Assembly (NCBI RefSeq): GCF_963675165.1
Contig: NC_087379.1
Coordinates: 2,794,201 to 2,858,200, forward strand
Reading direction: 5' to 3'
DNA: 64,000 nucleotides
Origin: Halichondria panicea
Taxonomy: Eukaryota; Porifera; Demospongiae; Suberitida; Halichondriidae
Below the pieces are notes generated by a model. It did not search any database and was not told the origin of the DNA. It worked only from the letters and a program-made list of their open reading frames with translations. Shown piece by piece: positions 1-10,400 of the stretch; the first letter of the stretch is position 1, and every line of letters begins with the position of its first letter. The translations under genes were made by a program, and so were the position numbers.

Positions 1-576
1 CAGAATTTTTCGAAGGTTCTTTACATCTGCTACAGCATCATGGCAAACATGATCAATCCCTGAATTAGGATATAGGTAATGGTGTACAGATTGTAGACTC
101 ATTTTGTTAATTCCAGGAAGTACAGAATTTCGAGCTGCCTTTAAGAGATGGAATGCATCTGCAAAATAGAGATCTTTTCTTCCCATTGCCACTGGAATCC
201 CAAACTTGTGACAATCACGTCTCAAAAACTCCATGTCAAACTTTTCACTTTTGTATCCAACCAACGTCAGTTTATCTCCTGGGTTAGTTTTCAGTTTCAG
301 GTACTCAAAAAATGTCTTGTACATTTCTTCTAGACTTATAGTGGGTAGTATTATTCCTTCCCTACAAAGGCTCTCATCTTTGATTGTGAATCCATTGGCT
401 TTACTTGCTTCACGGTGGAATGAGCAAGTGGGAAGCACATAAGCATTGAAAATGTCTTCTTCACAGTCGTGGGCCAGAGAAACTGCTGCTAATTGACAAA
501 CCTCGTCTAACTTTTTGTTGAGACCTGTTGTCGCCACGTCAAACAGTATGATGCATGATCCAGAACATTGGGCCAT
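1..576 (-). CDS. DEDDh 3'-5' exonuclease-like protein, motif I altered (partial, runs off left edge)
   Basis: An uninterrupted minus-strand reading frame of 192 codons begins at the ATG at 576 and is still open at base 1, so the 3' end lies outside the window. The fold can be read from its motifs. FDVATTGL (about residues 12-19) sits where DEDDh exonucleases have the D-x-E-T-T-G-L motif I. GYKSEKFDMEFL (about 96-107) carries the motif II aspartate, and HDAVADV near the end is motif III (H-x4-D). In motif I the first Asp is kept but the catalytic Glu is Ala, so metal-dependent nuclease activity is doubtful. It is probably a binding or regulatory relative of TREX/ExoIII-type nucleases; the substrate is unknown. 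The gene at 6433-7308 has the same layout and is divergently oriented. No upstream exon was identified. Family call fairly sure; function unknown. Confidence 0.75.
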   Translation of the reverse strand, partial: MAQCSGSCIILFDVATTGLNKKLDEVCQLAAVSLAHDCEEDIFNAYVLPTCSFHREASKANGFTIKDESLCREGIILPTISLEEMYKTFFEYLKLKTNPGDKLTLVGYKSEKFDMEFLRRDCHKFGIPVAMGRKDLYFADAFHLLKAARNSVLPGINKMSLQSVHHYLYPNSGIDHVCHDAVADVKNLRKIL

Positions 577-845
577 TACTAAATAGAGAAGTAGCTTGGT
601 AAAACCCAACTCACTTAAATGCATGCAGTTTCTCACCACCGTGTAACATAGCAATTGTGAATTAGTTATAATTATAGGCAAGTTCTTGCTAATTCGAGAC
701 ACAAATATCTGAGGTATAGCAAGTGTACTGCTTTTTTTTGCTTTTTTCGTTTTTTGACAACATCATTTTTTATGCATATAATTATTTCTAAAGCACTATA
801 TAATATTATTGCATGCTTGGGAGACGCCTCCATAATTATTATTCT

Positions 846-912
846 CTAGCATCAGGCATAAGGGAGGCACACTGGACGGACCCTAATCCATATTGTCCAG
901 GACCTTGAGTGC
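846..912. repeat. Short dispersed repeat, one of four copies in the left 5.5 kb
   Basis: A unit of about 55-65 bases beginning CTAGCATCAGGCATAAGGGA and running to a GTCCAGGACCTT end recurs in the same orientation at about 1032-1092. It recurs inverted at about 4645-4697 and 5427-5480, where the core reads GGATTAGGGTCCGTTCAG. The four copies differ by a few substitutions. Paired inverted copies could be ends of larger deleted elements, but no matching interior was seen. Confidence 0.6.
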
Positions 913-2595
913 AGTGTATATACAAGCACTCGCCTGATTCCTCTTCTTATCAGTATGCACATGCAGTCTAGACTATATATAATTGTATGTCTCGATGATG
1001 TGCAATCTGAATGCAATCAGGTATGCATGGTCTAGCATCAGGCGTAAGGGAGGCACACTGGACGGACCCTAATCCATAATGTCCAGGACCTTGTGTACGT
1101 CATTATTGCCTGATGACTTGAATAACTGTTGGATCTCACTAAAACCTGTTGTTCAGTGCTCTGTATATGGCATGTTGCATCACTACCATAGCAACCATTA
1201 TTATAGCATATAAGGCCATGCAAAGTCAGTTTCTCAGGCCCTCGCGCTTGGAAATTGGCAGCTTTACAAAAAAGTTAAATATCATGTGACCTCAAATGAA
1301 AATTTGTATGGTTTTTTGGTCATGAATATAATTATGACTAAAATTAATTAGTAAAAATTATGCACTTCCGCTTATTGAGGAAGTTAGGGGTGTGTTTTCA
1401 ATTATTTATCATTAAAATTAATTAATATTTATCAAATGCCTCAATCTGCTTGCTATTTTTTAGGAATAATTTACAAATTGACTTTGCATGGCCTATAATG
1501 CAGTGCAATAATATGGCATGTTGCACTGTGTGCAACATGCTTTTGGACTTATGCCCATGCACTTGTTGAAATGAGTACTCACTACTCAACCCACTAAATC
1601 ACAAAGCTGAGTCTATAATAGCTCTCTGGTTTAGTGGCTAGTTATTATGTGAGTATACCCTATAAGGTGTTCGCGAGTATTAATTTCTGCTATTTCTGCG
1701 AATGCATGGGAGTCAAATTGCAAAAATGTGTACTCGCAGATATTAATTGGAAATGCAACGAAACCACTTGTGAGTAATTAGAAACGCTATGAATCACTCA
1801 TAGAATTAAATATCAGCAAAATGAGTAGAAACAATTGCATGCATGTTTCACGGATGTATAAGTTTGTGCAACAAAACTAACGCTAATTTGTTAAAAGGCA
1901 AGCTGAAAAGCTTGTGAAATAAGTTTGAATGACTAGAATTTTAATACAGCTATACATGAAGTTCTCACCTTCAATTCTCGTATCCGAGTCTTATGCAAGA
2001 GCATCAACTTCACTTGACCTATAGATCTAGTTTAACTTAAATGAGTCTGCAGCGATTCTTTTTATAGGCATGCTGTATTACAGAACATGTGACTTATATC
2101 AGCGTTCAGATTGGTTGGTATGAGCGGCATCACCATGCATATGTACCACAATGCTGCATTCATGTAAATCTCAGGCCACCCCCTGGGACTATCCCCAATC
2201 TATCTCAGGCCATCCCCTGGGATTCTCCCCAATCTATCTCTGGCCATTCCCTGGGACTCTCCAAACATGCAGGTGTTGTTTGCTGCAAATTATATAATAT
2301 AGTGTAGACAAGTGTCAACAAATAAAAAAAAAACTCCCAGGGAGAGGCCCCCATAGAGAATGGGAATGTCCCAGGTAAAGTACCTATTAAAGTGTGAATA
2401 AATTGCAACAACAACACTTTTCTATAAAAAGGATCCCTGTCCATGCACTTATCATAACAGTTAGATACCTCAAGTTTCCTTCAAGTGAGAACCTTTAACC
2501 AACTTTAGCCATAATTATAGCACTGATATACTTATTTGTTGGACACAAGGTAATGTTACAGTTGTATTGAATGTTGAAGTGAGTACCTTAATTAT

Positions 2596-2792
2596 AGGTG
2601 AAACAGGTATAGAGCGTTTTCACCGTTTTAATAGCTCATTTTGCTGGTATTAAATTCTGCTAATTCTTGCTCAAGTTGTGAAATTAATGCTGAAGTGCAA
2701 TTTCCAACTATCTGCGAGTGTATAGTGCGATTTTACTCTCATTCGCAGAAATAGCAGAAATTAATACTCACGAAAATATGTCACCTTAAGGA
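2596..2792. mobile_element. CCTTAAGGTGACATATTTT-ended MITE
   Basis: About 200 bases recognised by the blocks ATTCGCAGAAATAGCAGAAA, TTAATACTCACGAAAATAT and a terminal CACCTTAAGG. Related copies lie near 1668-1800, at 7738-7842 (opposite orientation, half element), around 10130-10512 (interrupted) and at 52618-52809. It has no coding capacity, so it is a non-autonomous element whose superfamily I cannot assign. Confidence 0.6.
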
Positions 2793-3965
2793 TCACTAGT
2801 CTTATAGAGGATCAATATAATTTTATAGTACTTTGTTGCATGTTTGAGCAAACATCAAAGAAACCATGTGCACTGTGCACATATTGCACAGTGAAGCCTC
2901 GAGCTCCCTGCATGCATGGTGCGTAGCTAACAAGTGACCATGCACAGCCAGAAAGCTTGCATGAAAGTTACAACTAACCTGTTGGTATCAAAATAAGGAA
3001 TGCAAAATGTATGAATCTCATTATACTGCAAAAGCGCACATAAATAAGATCTCATTGGTCTATTTACTAATAACATTGTGCTTCTCCCACGTAACAAATC
3101 AGTTACCGTATATCTTCTAATTTATCGGACACTTCTAATTATCCCAGACACAAAGTTATCCCAGACACTCTTCTGGGCAATTTTCGTCTAATACAACGGA
3201 CACTCTGGTGCTTTAACTACATTTGTTCTACATACCTTGAAAAGTTGAGTGACATTCCAAACAACGTAGCTTTATAGCCAGCCAGTATAAGAGTGCTGCA
3301 AGGTAGATAGCTTTGAGGATTAGCTATAGTGCAACTATTCAGTCGCACTTAACTATATAGCTTCTTCTAATTATTCCGGACACTTCGCATGCTCTCTGTT
3401 CCAATTATACCTGCAAAATAATTATTTGTTGTTGTCCGATAAATACGGTATTGCATAACCATTCGTGCAATACGACAGATATTGCATGCTCATGCAAGCA
3501 TAATTATACCAGCCATAATGCATATTAAATTATTATTACATGTACACCAGCTAAATAGTCGTAAGTATCAGCCAAGAGTGTATAATTATTTGTTGCCAGT
3601 GAGTGGGCAGATCAAAGCAATTCAGTGCTCAGTATATGGCATGTTGCATCACTGCCATGGCTACCATATATTGCACTGGATTGTATGCACTTGCACTGTG
3701 TGTAAATGCAGTAGATTTCTTTAAGAGATATCCATTTGGGACTTATGCCCCATCAACCCACCCAATACTCATTTGCTTCCTTTTATAGGCTACTACTTTT
3801 ACAACTACTAGTGGGAAGAAAACCTAAAAATTTACTATGGAATTCAGCAAAACTAATGAATACACTAAATTCCTTCAAAACACATGTCTTTTATTACGAT
3901 TTATATGACCAGTCAGACGAGTTTAACGTCATTGGGCAACAAGTTAGTTATTGCAGGCGCCCTCG

Positions 3966-4052
3966 TGCAACATGCCATATATTGCACTGGATGACATAAT
4001 GCCCACGGGCATTATTATTGCTCCAGTGCAATATATGACATTTTGCACTCTG
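3966..4052. repeat. Inverted-repeat (hairpin) unit
   Basis: The left arm GTGCAACATGCCATATATTG and the following CACTGG are matched in reverse complement by CCAGTGCAATATATGACATT and TTGCAC, with two mismatches. Between them lies a smaller palindrome built on ATAATGCCC/GGGCATTAT. Arm sequence also occurs near 1140-1180, 1500-1530 and 3625-3680, so this is a dispersed foldback repeat. Confidence 0.65.
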
Positions 4053-4079
4053 GCTGGGTAATAACTAATACATAAAGAC

Positions 4080-4629
4080 CAGGGGTGTAGGGAGGGGGAG
4101 GGCTTTGGGGGCTGGAGCCCCCCCTTTCTCTGCAAAAACTACACTAGGAGCCTCACCTTCTCTGATGAGTCTTCAGCCCGGGAATTACTGGTATAGATTA
4201 GTGGCAGACAAACAGCATGTCCAAGAGCTAGCTATACTATACTAGTAACTTTAATTCTTTAGTGCAACTAAGCTAGCTAGCTACGTACGGCTAGCTAGCT
4301 AGCTTTAGCAGTATTATTAATTGAAGCAAGGTGTGGCTATTTCTTGCACATGCGCAATGCACTGTGCAACTGATTAATAATCTATCACAGAGGTTGATTG
4401 AGAAGGTTGATTGAAAGCAGCAACATGTCACAGAAACTGGACCGCTACTTCTCAAGGGCAAGCTCTAGTGCCAGCTTGCCAAGCTCTAGTACATTGATAT
4501 AGAGTTCACTTCCTGGAAATGAGTCATTAATTAGGGGGTGTGGCTTCCGGTATACGAAAAATTTCCTGCTCTCCGCCCGAACCCTAACAGCTCAGCCCCC
4601 CCTTCCTCAAATTCCTGCCTACGCCCCTG
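4080..4629. mobile_element. Non-autonomous DNA transposon, CAGGGG(C/T)GTAG ends, 5-bp target duplication
   Basis: The element begins CAGGGGTGTAGGGAGGG and ends CCTGCCTACGCCCCTG, imperfect inverted termini about 16 bases long. Identical AAGAC pentamers flank it at 4075-4079 and 4630-4634, as a target-site duplication would. No transposase frame remains in 550 bases. The termini resemble hAT-type ends, and the 5-bp duplication would suit a 5-bp-TSD hAT group; that superfamily assignment is inference. Sister copies are at 30710-30863 and 31937-32507. Confidence 0.7.
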
Positions 4630-6176
4630 AAGACTATGCACTCAAGCTAGGTCCTGAACATCATGGATTAGGGTCCGTTCAGTGTACCTCCCTTATATGC
4701 CCGATTCTAGACTATTATATTTACACTGCGTGGCATGGTATGTCGTGGCATTGCATATTATTTGCAGGATGTAAACATTAATTAGCTATATAAACCTAAT
4801 AATTATACATAATTGTATAACCTTACATGTTTATAGTACAATACACTGTTGTAAGTGCAAAAATGGTGCATTGCAGCATATTTTCTCACTCATGCATTCT
4901 GGAGATACCGTGCTATAGCACCTATTAATATATATATATATATAGCTAGCAATGTATAGCTATAATAATTATAATGCCACATGGCTTGCAACAAAGCTGA
5001 AACTGAGAGTATGATAACGATAACTAAAACTCTAGCTCTGTTGCTACAGACCAGAATAGTTCTTAGAAGAAGGGCTTCCTGGCAACTCAATCACCAAAAT
5101 AGCATTATGCATATAAGTATACCACATGTATTTAGAAGAATGATTTGTGGCTGCATGCATGCCAAGCCATGTACTCTGAAGTCGAATTTAGATGACATTG
5201 TCAAAATTCACTATAGCTAGGAAGATAATATAGCTTTTAATTTTTCTATTCAGTGACGTATTTACCAACAGTGCTATAGTACCGTTTTTTCTAATCACTG
5301 TACGTGCTCTGTATACGTGAGCATCACCACAAGGGCATGCATGTACGTGTTACTATAGCTTAATTCATTATTATTATGAACAATTAATAGTAGCTAGCTA
5401 TGGATCAGGCAAGAGTGTCAACCACTCAAGGTCCTGAACATCATGGATTAGGGTCCGTTCAGAGTGCCTCCCTTATGCTTGACTCCTGAGGGAAATTGTG
5501 TGGCCTGAGGTTTTCATATCAGTAATAGTCATGCAAAACAAACGCCAAGTCATGTAAATATAAATATATCCACCACATTTTCTAGTTATACGATATACTG
5601 TTGGAGTCTGAGATTTGAGAATGATCCTGGAAGTTATGTGGTAAATTATGGCTTCATTATTGTTTTATGTGGTAAACTGGTATGCTATGCACACTTGGAA
5701 AATTCTACGGTGGACCTCCAAAGAGCAACCCACGCTATATAACAGCCAAGAGCTCAGGTCTGGATTAAACTTTAATGTAAAGCAACCTCTCAGGAGCGGC
5801 CACCTTTCTGTATACTCTGTATAACGCGAACATTGTTAGGCAAATCCACAAAATATAAGTGCCTCGAAAATTTCACGCTATACGGTATTATGCTTTAGAG
5901 GTAATAATCTCTACTAGCTATCGTACACGAGATAGCAGGTAATTTTCGTTGGTGCACATTTTTGTATAGACTCAGCTAATTTTTAATATTCATATAGCTG
6001 AAGGTTGAACCTAGTGCGGTAGACGTTGTTTTAATTTTCGTATGCCGTACAATACGAAATAGTTATATAAAAAATTCTACCATCTGAAAATAACCTGCTA
6101 TATATATATATGGTATATTAAAGTACAGTGGAACCTCCATAAAACAGACACCATTGGGGAACAGCCTTTTAGCCGT

Positions 6177-6248
6177 TATATATAGAGGAAAGCTCCAAGA
6201 CTCATTTGCAGCAAGAAATGAATCTTGGAGCTTTCCTCTCTATATATA
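6177..6248. repeat. Near-perfect hairpin beside a pogo-like terminus
   Basis: The arm TATATAGAGGAAAGCTCCAA and its continuation to CATTT (6177-6207) pairs with 6216-6248 around an 8-9 base loop, with one two-base insertion and one mismatch. It follows a CAGTGGAACCTCC terminus at 6125 of the pogo-like MITE type, so it may be part of that element's interior. Confidence 0.6.
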
Positions 6249-6432
6249 GAGCATAATACATAGCTGGCAATCGAAACCTCCCAAGGAAGACCACCTAATT
6301 AATTTAACTGCTTTTTTACCTCATAAGGGACAAGCTACAGCTAGATGTTCATGACTGTGCGCCAGTTTTTTTTGGATATCACTATAATTATATAGCTACA
6401 CCTCATGCACACATCTTTATACAGGAGACGTA

Positions 6433-7308
6433 ATGATGATGGAGAAAGCAAAAAATTTTTTTTCTTTCAATTTAGAAAGTACTAGCTTCTACTCACCAAA
6501 GAACGAAGAAAATATTTGTCAAATAGGTGTTCTATCGCACACAGGTGCAAGCAGCTTTAACCGGTACATCATACCAATCGCTGACTTTCACTTCAAAGCT
6601 AGTGAAACAAGTGGTTTTACTACAGGCTATAGGGATGGTAAGAAAGTTCTCCTACTGAATCAGCAGGAAGTTGAGGACACTGTTAGTGAGTCTCAGGCTC
6701 TTTCTGACCTTGTTGCTTTTCTAAACACCAACTCTGAGCCTGGATCTACAATTTGTCTCATTGGTTACAACAGCAGGGGACATGATGTTCCATTTTTAAC
6801 AAAGGCTTTTATTGACTGTGGGATTCCAATGGTCATAGAGGAACGCACTCTCGTCTTCTCAGATGCTTTACCACTGATAAGGAAAATAGCTGAAGATACA
6901 AAAGATCCTCTTGGACAAAAACTAGCCACGTGTGAGAATAAGAAGAGGCAAACAGTACACCGCAAAATGTATGGAATTACACCATGCAATGATACAGATA
7001 GTCATGATGCAATGAGGGATGTCCAACAGTTGAAGGAGATTACTGTTCATCCTGATTTCCCTTTTAACCAGCTTACTGACCACATTGTACCAACTGATGA
7101 CCTGGTAGCAAAAATTACAAAACCTATAGCCCAGGAGTATTTGAAACAAGAAATTCCCTCCAAGCCTACTGAGGCAGAGGAAACCGCTATTCAGAGGCAT
7201 GAGGTTCACAACAACCCCTCTAAAAATACACGAAAGAGGAAACGCTCTAATCAAGAGACGGAAAATGATTTTACTCCTGCAACAATTAAAGATAATGAAA
7301 CACAATAA
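6433..7308 (+). CDS. DEDDh 3'-5' exonuclease-like protein with altered motif I and basic tail
   Basis: Single coding exon of 291 residues. A TTATACAG acceptor-like site lies just upstream, so a 5' non-coding exon is likely. Motif I reads FNLESTS (about residues 12-18), where active enzymes have F-D-x-E-T-T-G: the first catalytic Asp is Asn while the Glu remains. Motif II is GYNSRGHDVPFL (about 110-121) with its Asp, and motif III is SHDAMRDV (about 191-198) with His and Asp. A charged C-terminal extension contains TRKRKRS, a likely nuclear localisation signal. The stop codon overlaps an AATAAA polyadenylation signal. It is a paralog of the gene at 1-576, which has lost the other acidic residue of motif I. 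A binding or regulatory role is more likely than catalysis; the substrate is unknown. Confidence 0.8.
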   Translation: MMMEKAKNFFSFNLESTSFYSPKNEENICQIGVLSHTGASSFNRYIIPIADFHFKASETSGFTTGYRDGKKVLLLNQQEVEDTVSESQALSDLVAFLNTNSEPGSTICLIGYNSRGHDVPFLTKAFIDCGIPMVIEERTLVFSDALPLIRKIAEDTKDPLGQKLATCENKKRQTVHRKMYGITPCNDTDSHDAMRDVQQLKEITVHPDFPFNQLTDHIVPTDDLVAKITKPIAQEYLKQEIPSKPTEAEETAIQRHEVHNNPSKNTRKRKRSNQETENDFTPATIKDNETQ

Positions 7309-7485
7309 AGTTGACAATTAAGCCTATTGTACTTGGAACAGCCAATTAATAGAACAAAGTGATACATATAAAACTATATATAATCATGTGCTGCAATAAA
7401 TTAACACCTATACCTATAGTAATGTGTTTATACTAATTATGCTGATACTATAATTCAAGTGTAATAAATTTTTATATATACTAAC

Positions 7486-10400
7486 TCAAACGTTATTATG
7501 AGGATTGTCTGGTGTGTTCTCAATGCCAAAACTAATGAGCAATTGTCTACGATATTCACACTCATCTTTGTTGTGCATGATCATCAGTAGGTGTGGTCCA
7601 GGTCTTAGCGTACTCAGCTCCACAGGACTAACACCTGCACATTGGAAACACAGTGAATGTTAATTAGCATTTAGATTTAGGTTTAGCGTGACCTTTTTGA
7701 AACATAATTATTATAGCATGACTTGTATAGCTAGTATACCTTAAGGTGACATATTTTTTACAGGTAGATTTGTCTGCGATTTCACTGTTTAGTGAAATTT
7801 TGCTGGTACTAAAATTCTACTCAAGTTGTGAAATTAATGTCATAACGTTTTTTTTTATTTTTTTTTTATTTTATGCAAAACCAAGGTATGCATAAGGGTA
7901 GGTCAGGTAGCTCAGATGGCTAGTGTGAAGACTTCCCCTGGACAACACAAAAACAGAGAAATAGAACAAAAATTAAGGAGCTACGGCTAATTATAATAAT
8001 TATTACACATTTATTGAATAAAAAGCTACTAAGGTTCAATTTAAATGATGAATCAGAGGAGCTGTTGATAACTTCTGGTGGTAAAGAATTCCATTTCGGT
8101 ATTACATCCAGAAAAAAGGAATGTTTGTGGGATAAGGTGCCCACATGTGGTATAAAGAGTATTTGGCTGTGCGGATGACGGGGGGAAGGGGATGGGTGGG
8201 GTGAGAAGACAGAGGGAGGAATACAGGATTGTTGTTGATGATTTTGAAACATACTTTAAGTTTTTGGATATTCCTGCGGTCTTTAAGTGATTTGAGTTGG
8301 AGTTTGTTAAGTAGAGAAGTATAGTCAGATTTCCATTCTTTGGTTATGATTTTGCAGGCAAATGATTGGGTATTCTTCAGTTTCTTGGTGAGTGTTGATT
8401 GATGGGGGTCCCATACTGCGGCGCAGTATTCAAGTTTGGGTAGTACAGTGCTCCTGTAAATTGTATGCTTTGATTGCTGTGATGCATCTTTTAATTTCCT
8501 GTGGAGCAATCCCAATTGTTGTTTGGATGTCCTCACAGTGTTGGTAATGTGCTGAGACCAGGACAGATTCTTAGAGATGGTGACGCCGAGGTACTTGAAA
8601 CATTCCACAATGGGGATTTGCTGGTTTGAAATAGAGAGGGTGAGTGGGATCGCATCCATAGATCTTGTGATGGGTAGAACATTGGTTTTTGTTTTTTTGT
8701 TGTTTAGAAGGAGACCATGTTGTGAACTGCATTAATGTCCTGCTGGAGCTGAGTGAGGTCGTTATCTGAAATTACTGGCCTGTAAAGGAGGATGTCGCCA
8801 GCATATAGTATTAGCTTGGTTCCGGGGCAGAGCTTTATTTCATTCAGCGAGCTCATGAATATAATAAACAGTAGGGGTCCCAAAATAGAGCCTTGAGGGA
8901 CTCCAGACGTTACACGGCACGGTGTTGAGGATGCACTTTCCAGGACGACTCTCTGACTTCTGTTTGATAGGTAGTTTGAGAGCCAATTAAGTTAGCAGTG
9001 GACCCGAGATACCAAGTTTTGAGAGTAACTTAATGATCTGATTGTGGGGGATAAAGTCAAATGCTTTGCGAATATCGAAGAAAACTGCTCCTACTTGTCT
9101 GTTTTTTGATAGTAATTGGTGCCAGTCGTTTGTGACAGCAAGTAGTGCATCCTGAGTTGAGAATCCTGATCTAAAACCAAATTGGTTGTTGGACAGAAGT
9201 TTGTTTGATGTTAGATATAGTGATATTTGATTGTGAACAATTCTCTCGAGAACCTTCGATATTAAGGACAGTATAATGAACTTGGTCTATAGTTAGAAAC
9301 ATCAGATTTATCACCATCAGCTTTGTGAATTGGGGTTACATTTGAGACTTTCCAGGCCGAGGGGACTTTTCCTTGACTGAGGGATAGATAATTACTCGCA
9401 AACGGTCTAGTGTTTGCTCATGAATATTCATGAGTTTTTTCCCTCTTTGCAGGTCCTAAAGAGTCTGCAGTATATGTTTGTATGAATATCAATGCTAGTG
9501 CTATTGTAATGTGTAAGAATTTCATGACTATGAAGATACATGCATGAGAAAAGAAGACATCAAAACTACAAGTACATGAAGTTATTTTTGACACCAATTT
9601 ATGTGAGCAGCAAGTACTTGAAGTAGACTCTCTTGGTTTATAGACGTAGATACATACCTTCCAGAGGGCGACTCAAAGAGATATGAGCTGTAAAACTATA
9701 CATACGGAAGAGCTATATAGCCTCTAGTAGGTAAGTATCCAAAAATATGCACAATTTCTCTATAAACGGAGGGCTAACTGCTGCTGACTTGCCTGTATTC
9801 AAAAGTTCTCTTTGAGTCGCCCTGCCCCTTCCTTCCTATAAATGGATAGAAGCTTCAGTTCAAGATTTCCTGGCCTACCCAGCCTAAAATGTGGCTTCAA
9901 GTAATTGTGTTCTGCGATTTTGATGTATTTCTTGTCTTCAAATGATATGCATCTTCATAGTCATTTCATTTTTGTACAAAACAATAGCAATAGTCTAAGA
10001 GTAGATATTCATATAATGATTGTGCAGTAAGTATACTCTTTCTTGGTCCTGCAAAAGAAAAACAGATCATAAAAAAACTCAATATTCATGAGGAAACACT
10101 AGACCGTAACCTTAATGAGATTCACAATTATATGCGAGTTTTGCGCTCTCATTCGCAGAAATAGCAGAAATTAATACAGTAGAACCTCGATTATCCGGAC
10201 ACCTTGGTTCCAGAAGCAGGCCGGATAAGTGAATATGCCGGATAATCGAATAGATAAACCACGCCTTGATCCACCCACTTTATTGATGAACAGCAGTGCC
10301 ACATGGTTGTCTGCGCATGCGCAAAAGAAAAGCAGGCATGTCTCCATGGTAACAGCTGCAACGCGCATGCGCATTTGAGGGACACGCCCATTTTCTGAAT

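Larger units (their letters stand above)
577..6432. other. Repeat-rich intergenic region between the divergent exonuclease-like genes
   Basis: No open frame here looks like a gene. The stretch is AT-rich with many ATAATTATA tracts and is a mosaic of small dispersed repeats listed separately. It also holds a GCTAGCTAGC-rich palindromic tract near 4270-4306 and pieces of the CCGTATA-ended MITE near 5820-5890. The promoters of the two flanking genes must lie at its ends, but I see no recognisable core elements. Confidence 0.6.

Noticed and set aside
8102-8659. Open 185-codon minus frame as a host gene
   Set aside because: It is the C-terminal part of a non-LTR reverse transcriptase flanked by stops and frameshifts; annotated as a dead LINE.
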